Positions 8,846 through 16,463 of a stretch of DNA of 18,836 bases are shown piece by piece. The stretch comes from Bacteroidota bacterium. GTDB lineage: Bacteria > Bacteroidota > Bacteroidia > Bacteroidales > Tenuifilaceae. Position 1 is the stretch's first letter, and every line of letters begins with the position of its first letter. The stretch is taken from contig JAEXVC010000240.1 in the NCBI GenBank assembly GCA_023406715.1, forward strand, positions 1-18,836, given 5' to 3'. The notes under the pieces were generated by a model. That model made no database searches and had not been told where the DNA came from. It saw nothing but the letters and a program-made list of their open reading frames with translations. The translations under genes were made by a program, and so were the position numbers.

Positions 8846-8901
8846 AACATCCATGGGAGATAGTCGTATTTGTGTGTGTTAAGGTTATTATCATGGATGT
8901 T
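8846..8901. promoter_or_regulatory. 10-bp inverted repeat in the CHAT2 leader (IR1)
   Basis: The arms AACATCCATG (8846-8855) and CATGGATGTT (8892-8901) are perfect complements separated by 36 nt. They lie 34-89 bp upstream of the chosen CHAT2 start. They would fall in the transcript leader if the -7 element at 8946-8953 is the real promoter. This could be an RNA hairpin or a two-site operator; no known family was recognised. Confidence 0.45.
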
Positions 8902-8998
8902 TCATGCTTGGGTTATTGGGAATACTTTTGCTGATATTGCTTATACAAATTTAATAAAAATATACACTATCTATTCGTTTTATTTGTCACACACAAAT
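8868..8998. promoter_or_regulatory. 11-bp inverted repeat spanning the divergent region (IR2)
   Basis: ATTTGTGTGTG (8868-8878) and CACACACAAAT (8988-8998) are perfect complements 109 nt apart. The left arm sits inside the loop of the 8846-8901 repeat, and the right arm lies outside it, so the two repeats interleave. The arms flank the candidate CHAT2 -7 element. The GT-repeat nature of the arms raises the odds of a chance match. Confidence 0.35.
8946..8953 (-). promoter_or_regulatory. Candidate -7 element of the CHAT2 promoter
   Basis: On the minus strand this reads TAAATTTG, a perfect match to the Bacteroidota TAnnTTTG -7 element. I see no TTG at the expected -33 distance. It implies a leader of roughly 130 nt before the CHAT2 start at 8812, which would contain the 8846-8901 inverted repeat. 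Confidence 0.35.
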
Positions 8999-9077
8999 GC
9001 CTTGCTATAAAGTTTTGTATGCTCTGTAATTTGCAAATAATCAGCCGATTGATTTATAGATAGCAAAGGGCTGTGTT

Positions 9078-9092
9078 TTGTCATTTTGACAA
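9078..9092. promoter_or_regulatory. Operator-like dyad TTGTCA-TTT-TGACAA
   Basis: This is a perfect 6-bp inverted repeat with a 3-nt centre, about 50 bp upstream of the candidate -7 element of the OmpA gene. Size and spacing fit a binding site for a dimeric regulator, here in an activator-like position. The regulator is unknown. Confidence 0.3.
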
Positions 9093-9117
9093 GAGTCTAT
9101 TTTGTATTGATAATCAA

Positions 9118-9148
9118 GTGTTTTTTTAGCATAAAAATTGTAATTTTG
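9118..9148 (+). promoter_or_regulatory. Candidate promoter of the PD40-OmpA cluster
   Basis: TAATTTTG at 9141-9148 matches the Bacteroidota -7 consensus TAnnTTTG exactly. About 20 nt upstream is a weak -33 candidate (GTG followed by a T run, from 9118). Transcription would start near 9153, leaving a leader of roughly 36 nt before the ATG at 9189. Confidence 0.4.
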
Positions 9149-9188
9149 AGATTAGCAAATGGTTTTAAAAAACTAAAAATTCATTTGG

Positions 9189-11252
9189 ATGATACTGAAG
9201 ATATTTAGAGTGCTTTTTGTCGCATCACTAGCGTTTTATTATTCCGCGTTCTATTCTTTTGCCCAATTACCAATACCCGAGAAGGTAGGTTCTTGGACCA
9301 ATGTTGCTGGCTTTGCAATAAATAATACTGAGGACTACATTGTATTGTCTGTAATGGTAATTGGCAAGGAGAAACTTTACGAGAGCTACTTAAAAAATGG
9401 CGTTTGGGAGGAACTCAAACCCATTGAGCCAATTAATTCACATCTACAAGGTACTGTTGCTAGTATTTGTAACCCATTCCTGAGTTTCGATGGTAAAAAG
9501 TTGTTCTATCAGGCCGATTTTAGCGATTCCAAGGGCGGGTTTGATATTTACTATTCTGTAAAAACTACCGATGGTTGGAGTAAACCTATAAATATTGGCG
9601 AGCCCATAAATACTCCGGCCAATGAGTGCTACCCAAGCGTAACTCCAGGCGAAGAATCATTGTTTTTTTCTGTATCACAGCCAACCTTAGAGTTTCGTAA
9701 ACCCAAAGAATCGGGGGTCTGTCAAAAAATATATCAAAGTACAAAAAGCCCTAAGGGGGAATGGATTACACCAGTGCCTGTTCACGATGCAATTAATAAG
9801 GGTTGTGAGTGCGGGCCAGTCATTTCAAACGACGGAAAGACTCTCTACTTCTCATCAATAAATGTTGAGACTTACAGGGATGGTTTTGACATCTATAATA
9901 CTCAAATGATTTTTGCCGATTCATGGAAATTACCCGAGCTTATTGCCGATACCAAAACAAAGTTCAATGATATTAATCCGAGGTTTGTAAACGGGAAACT
10001 CTACTTTTTGAACCAATGGGCTGAAAAGAACATTCAAACTGGAACTATTTACAGAGTGCCTATTGCACAAACCTTTCAACCCTTAAAAACCATTGAGTCG
10101 GTTGGGAAAATAGTTGCATTAAAGGATGAAAGTCCAGTAGAAGCAACTCTTACTGTTTTTGAACCTACCACCTTGAAAGTGTTAGGCAATTTTATTTCCG
10201 ATAAGAATACAGGCGAGTATAAACTTCATCTTCTTGACAAGGCAAACTATATTGTTGATGTTCGTAAACACGGCTATTCATTTGCCAGTTTTATGGTAGA
10301 CTATAGAGGAGAAAATAAAATTTCGAACCCTGAACTAATTGAGGTTTTCGACTCAATTCAGCTCGATTTAACCGTTTACGATAAGGATATCTTTAAACCT
10401 CTAGAAGCTAATGTTATTGCCGAGAATGTTGATAATCCTGGCAAATCGTTTAAAGCACAGATGGTTCAGCCTGGGTTGTATAGATTTTCAATTCCGTTGG
10501 GGAGCAACTATAATATCAAAACTAATGTGCCGTGGTTTAACGATAGCACCTTTCTTTTCAAACTCGAAGGCGATATTGTTTTCTCAAAATTTGTGAGGGA
10601 ACTCCCTTTAACACCCAAAAAGAAACCTGTTGATATTAAGATTTTCGATTCTGAAAGCAACCAATCTCTAACAGGCGAAATTCTTATTACAAACCTGAAC
10701 CGCGACGAAACAATAACCTTTACTGCCGAGGATATCAAAAACGGAAAGGTAACTGCAATGCTTCGCGAGGGCGATTCGTACGAGTTTACAGTGCGTGGGG
10801 CTCAGGGTTATTCATTCTTTAATCAGGTTGTTGACTTGGCAAAAGAGGAACCTAAGGCTGTTGAAGCAGAATTAGTTCCTCTGAAAACAAAAACCTCCAT
10901 TCGGTTAAACGATATTAATTTTGGCTCAAACTCAGCCGATTTATCTTCGGAATCGTTCCCAGAGCTTAATAGGGTTGTAACGCTAATTCTGGATAATCCC
11001 AACATCAAAATTGAAATTGCTGCGCATACCGATAACGTTGGGAACGCAGGCTATAACCTTAAACTATCAGAAAAGAGAGCACAGGCAGTGGTTAGTTATC
11101 TGCTGGATAATAATGTGCCAGCCGATAGAATTGTTGCTAAAGGTTATGGATTGACTAAACCGTTGGTCCCAAATACTTCCGATGAGAATAAGGCTAAGAA
11201 CCGACGGGTTGAGTTCAATATTCTTGAGGTTATTGAGGGTGGTAATAAATAA
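9189..11252 (+). CDS. PD40 beta-propeller / OmpA-family envelope protein with three CRD-like domains
   Basis: This 687-residue exported protein probably tethers outer-membrane machinery to peptidoglycan. The signal peptide ends YSFA before Gln; there is no lipobox. Residues about 35-300 hold PD40 (WD40-like) blades: NPFLSFDGKKLFYQAD, the D-I-Y motifs GGFDIYYS and DGFDIYNT, and VISNDGKTLYFSS. Three successive beta-sandwich units resembling carboxypeptidase-regulatory-like domains follow at about 303-372, 390-470 and 480-560; two end in a GYSF motif. The OmpA C-terminal domain (about 570-680) carries the peptidoglycan-binding signature AAHTDNVGNAGYN (Asp615), LSEKRAQAV (Arg630) and NRRVEF. The layout resembles PorE of the type IX secretion system, but lacks its N-terminal TPR and lipid anchor. 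First gene of the rightward cluster, 8 bp before the next. Domain calls are sure except the CRD-like units; the role is inferred. Confidence 0.93.
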   Translation: MILKIFRVLFVASLAFYYSAFYSFAQLPIPEKVGSWTNVAGFAINNTEDYIVLSVMVIGKEKLYESYLKNGVWEELKPIEPINSHLQGTVASICNPFLSFDGKKLFYQADFSDSKGGFDIYYSVKTTDGWSKPINIGEPINTPANECYPSVTPGEESLFFSVSQPTLEFRKPKESGVCQKIYQSTKSPKGEWITPVPVHDAINKGCECGPVISNDGKTLYFSSINVETYRDGFDIYNTQMIFADSWKLPELIADTKTKFNDINPRFVNGKLYFLNQWAEKNIQTGTIYRVPIAQTFQPLKTIESVGKIVALKDESPVEATLTVFEPTTLKVLGNFISDKNTGEYKLHLLDKANYIVDVRKHGYSFASFMVDYRGENKISNPELIEVFDSIQLDLTVYDKDIFKPLEANVIAENVDNPGKSFKAQMVQPGLYRFSIPLGSNYNIKTNVPWFNDSTFLFKLEGDIVFSKFVRELPLTPKKKPVDIKIFDSESNQSLTGEILITNLNRDETITFTAEDIKNGKVTAMLREGDSYEFTVRGAQGYSFFNQVVDLAKEEPKAVEAELVPLKTKTSIRLNDINFGSNSADLSSESFPELNRVVTLILDNPNIKIEIAAHTDNVGNAGYNLKLSEKRAQAVVSYLLDNNVPADRIVAKGYGLTKPLVPNTSDENKAKNRRVEFNILEVIEGGNK

Positions 11253-11260
11253 TTTTAAAA

Positions 11261-13462
11261 ATGAGCGTTATGCATCAGTCAAATAAAGGAATCCGATTAA
11301 TATTAGTTCTCATTTTTTCTGTTATATGGGTAGCCCCTAAAATGGCCTTTTCGCAGGAGATTCGTTATGACGATTTGTATGAACGGCTATCAACGTTGAA
11401 TCCGAATCAGGCATACACACAACTGCTGGCCTTTCAGCAGCAAAACCCTTTCTTTTCGAATACTTACATTCAGCTTGGCAATATTTGTGAGCAGAAGTTG
11501 AAGGAGATTGACCCCCTGAGAGATTTTGAGCAAGCTAATTATTGGTCCAACAATGCGGTTTTGTTTTACAATCTATTTACTGTTTACCTGAAAGATGGCG
11601 ATGTTCGCAGAAATAGGGAGTACTATGCTAATTTGTTAACACCTCAGCCTGGGAAAAAAATAGAGCAGGAGGATGCTATGGCATTTCTTCAAAAAAGATT
11701 GAGTTACTGTAAAAGTTACAAGGATACCGTGGCGCTTATTTATAGTGCATTGGAAAAATCAAAGGGGTATTACAATACATGCGTTCAAATTTTCAATGAT
11801 ATTAATGTTGATTATAGAAACCTAAACGAGGCATTGTTGAGAGCCGATACGGATTTTCTGAAACTGCTCGATTCTCTCAATATTCAATATTCGAATAGTA
11901 TCGACACTTTTGAAGTTTATCAAAGTTTAATTTCAAAATTTCCTGTTGGGAACTACAAGCAACAGTACACTGTAAAGCCAATAGAGACTTTTAGGCTCGA
12001 TGGTATCACTAATAGCGACTTTTTGGATAATAGCTTTTTTGTATGGGACTACGGAAAATGGGTGGCAAAATTTAAGGATACATACGGTAAAGATATTGTG
12101 CCGTTAAGGAAGGAAATAGCAAGCATTCAGGATTTGTTTTTGTCGAATCGCAGGAAATTAGGTTTAGTTGATACCATTTCGCCGAATGAACGGTTCAAAT
12201 CGTTCGACGAATTTTTCTTGTTCCGACTAGGCAAGTACGATAATAATTCCATTGTGCGAAATCTTTTTGAGTATCATAATACATATCAGGATTTATTAAT
12301 AAGCAGCAAATCATCGTTAAATAATCCAGCCGATAGTAGTTCCGTTATAATGAACAAAAAGTTGAGGTACTATCATCACTTAAGTATGGAGCACAAAAAT
12401 ACACTTGCCTCACTGGATAATCTTGCTGCAAATATCGACTCCGAGAAGGTCTTGAACCACAAAGAGTTTTTCATTAAGTACTATAATGGTTTTGATGGAC
12501 TAAAAGGTTTTGTGAAATCCGAGAATGATTTAGTTGTAGCATTGATGAGCGATAATTTTTTGAAGTTGAAAAGTTATCTGAATAAGGAACAACTTCAAAA
12601 ATCTAGTTTTGGATATGCTATTGGCAGGCAAAGAGTTCCTTTGCAACCTAATTTTGCATTTGTTGGTGAAAAAACCAACGAGCCTTTTGTTGTTTACAAC
12701 GTTTCGTACCTGAAGGGTAACCCTCTGTATGTGAGTGGTTATTTGAATAAACCCACAAAAAAGCCAATTGCATTTGTGGCTAAGGTGGATTCCAGTAAAG
12801 CTGTTGAGTGGGTTCGCGAGGTTGGATTGCCCAATATGGAGAATGGAGATTGTGCCAAATTGGTTTGCGGCTTCGATAATGGCAGCGTTGCTTTAGTAAA
12901 CGCAAAAACCACTGCTGGTAACATCAACACATACGTACGGGTTGATTCTAAGAGCGGCGTTACTTTCAAAAAAACTATGGAGGAAACATCGTCGCCTTGC
13001 TTTTTACAGTTCGATGAAATTACCCAGAATGCTATTCTGGGATTTGGCGAACCAACCGAGTGGGCCGATAATATATACAATTCAATTAGCCTAACGCAGG
13101 TTGATTCCGCAGGAAATGCTATTTGGAAGGCAGTAATACCCGCAACAGGTAATTTGGTTGATGTGGTTAACTCTGAGGGTAAAGTTTTGGCGTTTGTTAA
13201 TTACCAGTCGTACACCGATGATAAATTGGGTGTTGTAGCAAACCCCTCAGGCGTTTTTGCTCATTTAATTGCAGTTATAAATTCTGGCGATGGACGGGTT
13301 GAGAAATTAATCCCAATAAAATCAGTTAACTCATACTCAATCTCTAAAGTCTTTAGCATATCGAGCAACGAAATCAACCTGATTGGGCAAAGTGCATCGG
13401 GCGAAAAGTTGGTTTACTTGGTAGTTGATAATAAAGGCGCCGTTATTTACTCAAACTTTTAG
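11261..13462 (+). CDS. Exported protein of unknown function, helical N-half and propeller-like C-half
   Basis: This product has 733 residues and I do not recognise the family. The signal peptide spans about residues 1-31 (hydrophobic LILVLIFSVIWV, cleavage probably after AFS, leaving Gln). The first half is helical and TPR-like (AYTQLLAFQQQNPFF, TYIQLGNICEQKL, FYNLFTVYLKDGD), with long charged stretches. From about residue 465 the sequence turns into beta-rich repeats (FVVYNVSYLKGNP, IAFVAKVDSSKAVEW, GSVALVNAKTTAG, SISLTQVDSAGNAIWK) like a propeller of 'read-out' repeats. It ends in KLVYLVVDNKGAVIYSNF, with no type IX secretion CTD that I can identify. It follows the PD40-OmpA gene by 8 bp and precedes a hydrolase gene by 10 bp, so it is surely co-transcribed. 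A scaffold or sensor of the cell envelope is a guess. The ATG at 11270 is an alternative start. Confidence 0.88.
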   Translation: MSVMHQSNKGIRLILVLIFSVIWVAPKMAFSQEIRYDDLYERLSTLNPNQAYTQLLAFQQQNPFFSNTYIQLGNICEQKLKEIDPLRDFEQANYWSNNAVLFYNLFTVYLKDGDVRRNREYYANLLTPQPGKKIEQEDAMAFLQKRLSYCKSYKDTVALIYSALEKSKGYYNTCVQIFNDINVDYRNLNEALLRADTDFLKLLDSLNIQYSNSIDTFEVYQSLISKFPVGNYKQQYTVKPIETFRLDGITNSDFLDNSFFVWDYGKWVAKFKDTYGKDIVPLRKEIASIQDLFLSNRRKLGLVDTISPNERFKSFDEFFLFRLGKYDNNSIVRNLFEYHNTYQDLLISSKSSLNNPADSSSVIMNKKLRYYHHLSMEHKNTLASLDNLAANIDSEKVLNHKEFFIKYYNGFDGLKGFVKSENDLVVALMSDNFLKLKSYLNKEQLQKSSFGYAIGRQRVPLQPNFAFVGEKTNEPFVVYNVSYLKGNPLYVSGYLNKPTKKPIAFVAKVDSSKAVEWVREVGLPNMENGDCAKLVCGFDNGSVALVNAKTTAGNINTYVRVDSKSGVTFKKTMEETSSPCFLQFDEITQNAILGFGEPTEWADNIYNSISLTQVDSAGNAIWKAVIPATGNLVDVVNSEGKVLAFVNYQSYTDDKLGVVANPSGVFAHLIAVINSGDGRVEKLIPIKSVNSYSISKVFSISSNEINLIGQSASGEKLVYLVVDNKGAVIYSNF

Positions 13463-13472
13463 GTTTCACTCA

Positions 13473-14180
13473 ATGAAACGCTGGTCAACAAGCAATGGAA
13501 TCAGTATTTACAGGGTGTTGTTTGGTAGGTGTAACTGCTACCTAATTCCATTGAAAGGCACTCTTATTCTTGTTGATACAGGGAAAAGACCAGGATATCA
13601 TAGACTGTTAAGAAGGATTGCAAATGTATCGAACTCGTTGCAGGCAGACAGGTACTTAATTTTAACCCATACCCATTTTGACCATTGCCAGAATGCCGAG
13701 CGATTATCGGAGGAGCAGGGGTATAGGATAATTCTTGGAAATGCCGAGGAAGAGTTTGCCTTGCGTGGTTTTTCCCCAGCACCCAAAGGTACAAACCGAT
13801 TTTCACGTGTTATCTCTTTTTTAGGAAATCGTTGCTTTAGGTATAAGTTAAAGTTCAAGCACTTCCGTCCAGAGTTGCTTGTGCCCGACGAAATGGTCTT
13901 GAATGTAGAGGATGCCAATATTAGGGTTATTTCCACTCCCGGGCATTCTGTAGGCTCAATTAGTGTTATTGTAGATAATGAAATTGCAATTGTAGGCGAT
14001 GCCCTTTTTGGAATCTTTAGCAACTCAGTATTTCCACCTTTTGCCGACGATGTAAAAACCCTAATGGCCAGTTGGGCCAAGTTGCTTAAAACGAACTGCA
14101 CCCTATTCCTCCCTGCGCATGGCCGACCAATAACACGTGAACTATTGGAGTGTGAGTATAATAAAATGCACTCTTTGTAG
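13473..14180 (+). CDS. Metallo-beta-lactamase-fold hydrolase, cytoplasmic
   Basis: This 235-residue enzyme has a complete dinuclear metal site. HxHxDH is present as THTHFDH (His66, His68, Asp70, His71), followed by the later ligands in STPGHSVGS, VGDALFG and LPAHGRPI. The closest general description is a glyoxalase II/RNase Z-like hydrolase; the substrate cannot be told. There is no signal peptide. I chose the ATG at 13473 (MKRWSTSNGIS). An in-frame TTG at 13425 would extend it back over the end of the preceding gene, but the added residues look unlike family members. It sits in the middle of a cluster of exported proteins, with 10 bp to the gene before and 55 bp to the one after. It may process a small molecule or lipid linked to envelope biogenesis, or may simply be a passenger. 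Confidence 0.92.
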   Translation: MKRWSTSNGISIYRVLFGRCNCYLIPLKGTLILVDTGKRPGYHRLLRRIANVSNSLQADRYLILTHTHFDHCQNAERLSEEQGYRIILGNAEEEFALRGFSPAPKGTNRFSRVISFLGNRCFRYKLKFKHFRPELLVPDEMVLNVEDANIRVISTPGHSVGSISVIVDNEIAIVGDALFGIFSNSVFPPFADDVKTLMASWAKLLKTNCTLFLPAHGRPITRELLECEYNKMHSL

Positions 14181-14235
14181 TTCTTGATATGTTATGTCCT
14201 AATTATGTTGTAACTTCCCTCATATTTTTATTTGA

Positions 14236-14883
14236 ATGATAATATTAAGGAATCGGAAATATCTGTTGTTCCTGTGTGTTTTAGGGCTTTTCTTTGTAAA
14301 CTGCACAAGGAATATTGAACCTATGCCCAGTGGGGTTACAGTGAGCCCATCGTACTCTTTCCCCGTTGGGATAACAGAAGTAAAGTCCACAACCAATTTT
14401 TTTACACTCGGATTACCTACAATCAATTTAACCGAGGATGTTCCCGATTGGGCAAAGTACGAATTTGCTTTCTATGCCGATACTATTGCCTTTAATATTC
14501 AGGAGATATATAGCCAAGCCGAGATGATAGAGTATTTTATGATTCGCACTAATGTGTGGAACAGCTATCCAATGCGATGCTTTGCCCAAATTTATTTTTT
14601 AGATGCTGGATATAATATTGTTGACTCGCTATATAATCCAAGAGCAGAAATTCCCGCCGCGACAGTTTTTGATGGTGTAGTTTCCAACAGGTTTGAGTCT
14701 TTTAGGGTTGACCTTACTAGGGAGCGGATTGATTTATTGGCCAATAGCCAATACGTTGTTATTTACAGCGGATTGGAAATTACCGAGGATGCCATTACTC
14801 CAGAGAATGCAAATTACTTTACCCTTTATGGACTGAAGATTCAAGTAGCGGCAAGGGTCGATTTTGTCTATTCAAGCAATTAG
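14236..14883 (+). CDS. Small lipoprotein, function unknown
   Basis: The product has 215 residues. A type II signal peptide is clear: positive start (MIILRNRKYLL), hydrophobic core and the lipobox FFVNC with Cys23 as the lipidated residue. No run of acidic residues (a Bacteroidota surface-export signal) directly follows the Cys (TRNIEPMPS), so an inner-leaflet or periplasmic-facing location is possible. The rest is beta-rich, with conserved-looking segments FFTLGLPTINL, VPDWAKYEFAFYADTIAFN and a final LKIQVAARVDFVYS. I recognise no named domain. It ends 4 bp before the likely start of the barrel gene. A periplasmic lipoprotein partner of an outer-membrane barrel is therefore a fair inference. 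Confidence 0.87.
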   Translation: MIILRNRKYLLFLCVLGLFFVNCTRNIEPMPSGVTVSPSYSFPVGITEVKSTTNFFTLGLPTINLTEDVPDWAKYEFAFYADTIAFNIQEIYSQAEMIEYFMIRTNVWNSYPMRCFAQIYFLDAGYNIVDSLYNPRAEIPAATVFDGVVSNRFESFRVDLTRERIDLLANSQYVVIYSGLEITEDAITPENANYFTLYGLKIQVAARVDFVYSSN

Positions 14884-14887
14884 TTTT

Positions 14888-16324
14888 ATGCGCATGTTTA
14901 GGGTTGCAGTTTTAGGTTTTATAATGGTTATCGCGCATAATGCGTTGGTGGCACAGCAGGACCACACCTTGTTTCTGATGCACAACATTCCTCAATCAAA
15001 TTTCATAAATCCCGCCGTTCAAATAAATTGCCAGCAGTATGTGGGGTTGCCATTGCTATCGTCGTTACACTTAAACTTTAACTCCACAGCATTCTCGTAT
15101 AGTACAATAGCCAATGGTTCATCAAATCTGGAATTAAATGCGCTGGTTTCCAAAATGCACAGTTGGGATTTTGTATCGGGCGAGGTTCATTACACCCCAG
15201 TTTCGTTTGGGTTTATGTACGATAACAAGCAGTACTTCAGCTTTGCATGGACAGAGAGAATTGAAACGAAGATTTTTGCATCGAAAAAGCTTCTCTCAAT
15301 GTTTATCGATGGCAATACCCAGTACTTGGGCGATGGGCTTAAAACCCGAAATCCTGGGGTTAATGCTATGTACTATCGTGAGTTCTCGTTTGGTTACTCA
15401 AGGGTGGTTGACCAAGATTTAACCGTTGGCGCACACGCTAAGGTTCTGTTTGGTTTGGGCGGGATGTTTACACGTCGAAAGCCCATTAATGTTGAGGTTG
15501 ATGCTCTAACGCACAACCTTTATGGCGATTGGAATCCTAAAATCGATATTGCATACCCTGTTAGCGTTTCAACCGATGCTCAGGGTAATGTAACTGGCGT
15601 AACTCCCGATGGATTCTCGCCAATGAGTTTTTTGCTAAACTTTGGAAATCAGGGCTTGGCGGCCGATTTGGGATTTATATGGAAACGCAACGATATTACT
15701 TGGAGCGGTAGCGTTTTGGATTTAGGCTTGATATGGTGGCATAAGCAAACCACACGGCTTGAGAATAAGGGGAGTTTTTCCTACCGCGGAGCCAATGCAA
15801 CCGACCTTGCCAATCCTGATGATTACATTAATGAACTAACCGATTCGCTCGAGAATCAACTTCAGTTTAAGGCTCAACAAAAGGGCTTTATAACTTTTCT
15901 TAATCCAAAGGTTTACTTTGGCGGAACCTACCCAATTGCCGATAGGGTAAAGGTAGGAGGTTTGGTGCGTAGCGAGTGGTATCCTGGTAGGCCTATTGTT
16001 GGTTTTACTGCAACAGCAATGGCTTACAGCAAAAAGGGTAGTTCCGTGGCGCTAAACTACTCCATTATGAATGGCTCATTCCTAAACGTGGGTTTAGGCT
16101 TTGGCTGGGGAACCGAAAAGTTTCAGTTTTATATGATGTCCGATAACGTTATGGTTGCATTCTACCCCGAAAAGGCCCGTAATGCAAACCTTAGGTTTGG
16201 GTTCAATATGTTTTTTGGTTGCTCCGAGCGCAAAAAACAGATGAAAATATCGAGTGGTAACGGCTGTGGCTGCTACTGGCAATGGGACGATAAGGCTAAA
16301 CAGAAGGCCGGAAGGCAGAAATGA
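14888..16324 (+). CDS. DUF5723-like outer-membrane beta-barrel protein
   Basis: The product has 478 residues from the ATG at 14888 (MRMFRVAVLG). A TTG at 14864 would overlap the previous gene and add eight residues ahead of the signal peptide, so I reject it; the ATG at 14894 is also possible. The signal peptide ends ALVA before QQD. The mature start (QQDHTLFLMHNIPQSNFINPA, then QYVGLPLLSSLHLNF) matches the DUF5723 pattern of Bacteroidota outer-membrane proteins as I know it, and distantly recalls PorP/SprF (QDP...M...NPA). Alternating beta strands follow throughout (VKVGGLVRSEWYPG, NVGLGFGWGTEKFQFYMM, ANLRFGFNMFFG), as in a barrel of 12-16 strands. After the last strand there is an unusual Cys-rich and basic tail: GCSERKKQMK, then GNGCGCYWQW, ending KQKAGRQK. 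It is the last gene of the cluster, with 166 bp to the next. Confidence 0.88.
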   Translation: MRMFRVAVLGFIMVIAHNALVAQQDHTLFLMHNIPQSNFINPAVQINCQQYVGLPLLSSLHLNFNSTAFSYSTIANGSSNLELNALVSKMHSWDFVSGEVHYTPVSFGFMYDNKQYFSFAWTERIETKIFASKKLLSMFIDGNTQYLGDGLKTRNPGVNAMYYREFSFGYSRVVDQDLTVGAHAKVLFGLGGMFTRRKPINVEVDALTHNLYGDWNPKIDIAYPVSVSTDAQGNVTGVTPDGFSPMSFLLNFGNQGLAADLGFIWKRNDITWSGSVLDLGLIWWHKQTTRLENKGSFSYRGANATDLANPDDYINELTDSLENQLQFKAQQKGFITFLNPKVYFGGTYPIADRVKVGGLVRSEWYPGRPIVGFTATAMAYSKKGSSVALNYSIMNGSFLNVGLGFGWGTEKFQFYMMSDNVMVAFYPEKARNANLRFGFNMFFGCSERKKQMKISSGNGCGCYWQWDDKAKQKAGRQK

Positions 16325-16463
16325 TTTGAAATATGATAAAGCAATCTTAACTGAAAAGCATCTTTAGGTGAGTTATTTCAGATGAAGTATATGTGGTATT
16401 ATCCAAACCAATCATACAAAATAAGATTTCAACTTTTTTATTATAATTTTTTTCCAGTATCTT

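Larger units (their letters stand above)
8813..9188. promoter_or_regulatory. Divergent control region between the CHAT cluster and the envelope cluster
   Basis: This 376-bp AT-rich gap holds no gene that I can support. It must drive both clusters. It contains candidate -7 elements for each strand, two interleaved inverted repeats, a 10-bp palindrome ATTTGCAAAT (9029-9038), and an operator-like dyad (9078-9092), listed separately. No tRNA or riboswitch was recognised. Confidence 0.7.

Noticed and set aside
8813..8854. Upstream ATG at 8854 as the start of CHAT2
   Set aside because: It would place 14 polar residues ahead of a textbook signal peptide that begins MKKLAILIIL at 8812. It also overlaps one arm of an inverted repeat in the probable leader.
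13425..13472. TTG at 13425 as start of the MBL-fold gene
   Set aside because: It overlaps the preceding gene by 38 bp and adds residues unlike family members; the ATG at 13473 with a 10-bp gap is better.
13598..14101. 167-codon minus-strand frame inside the MBL gene
   Set aside because: It is antisense to the metal-binding motifs and has no recognisable features, so I treat it as a shadow.
14864..14887. TTG at 14864 as start of the barrel gene
   Set aside because: It overlaps the lipoprotein gene and would extend the signal peptide; the ATG at 14888 fits well.
14888..16324. Calling the barrel PorP/SprF of type IX secretion
   Set aside because: The start residues are similar, but the protein is longer (478 against about 300-350) and fits the DUF5723 pattern better.
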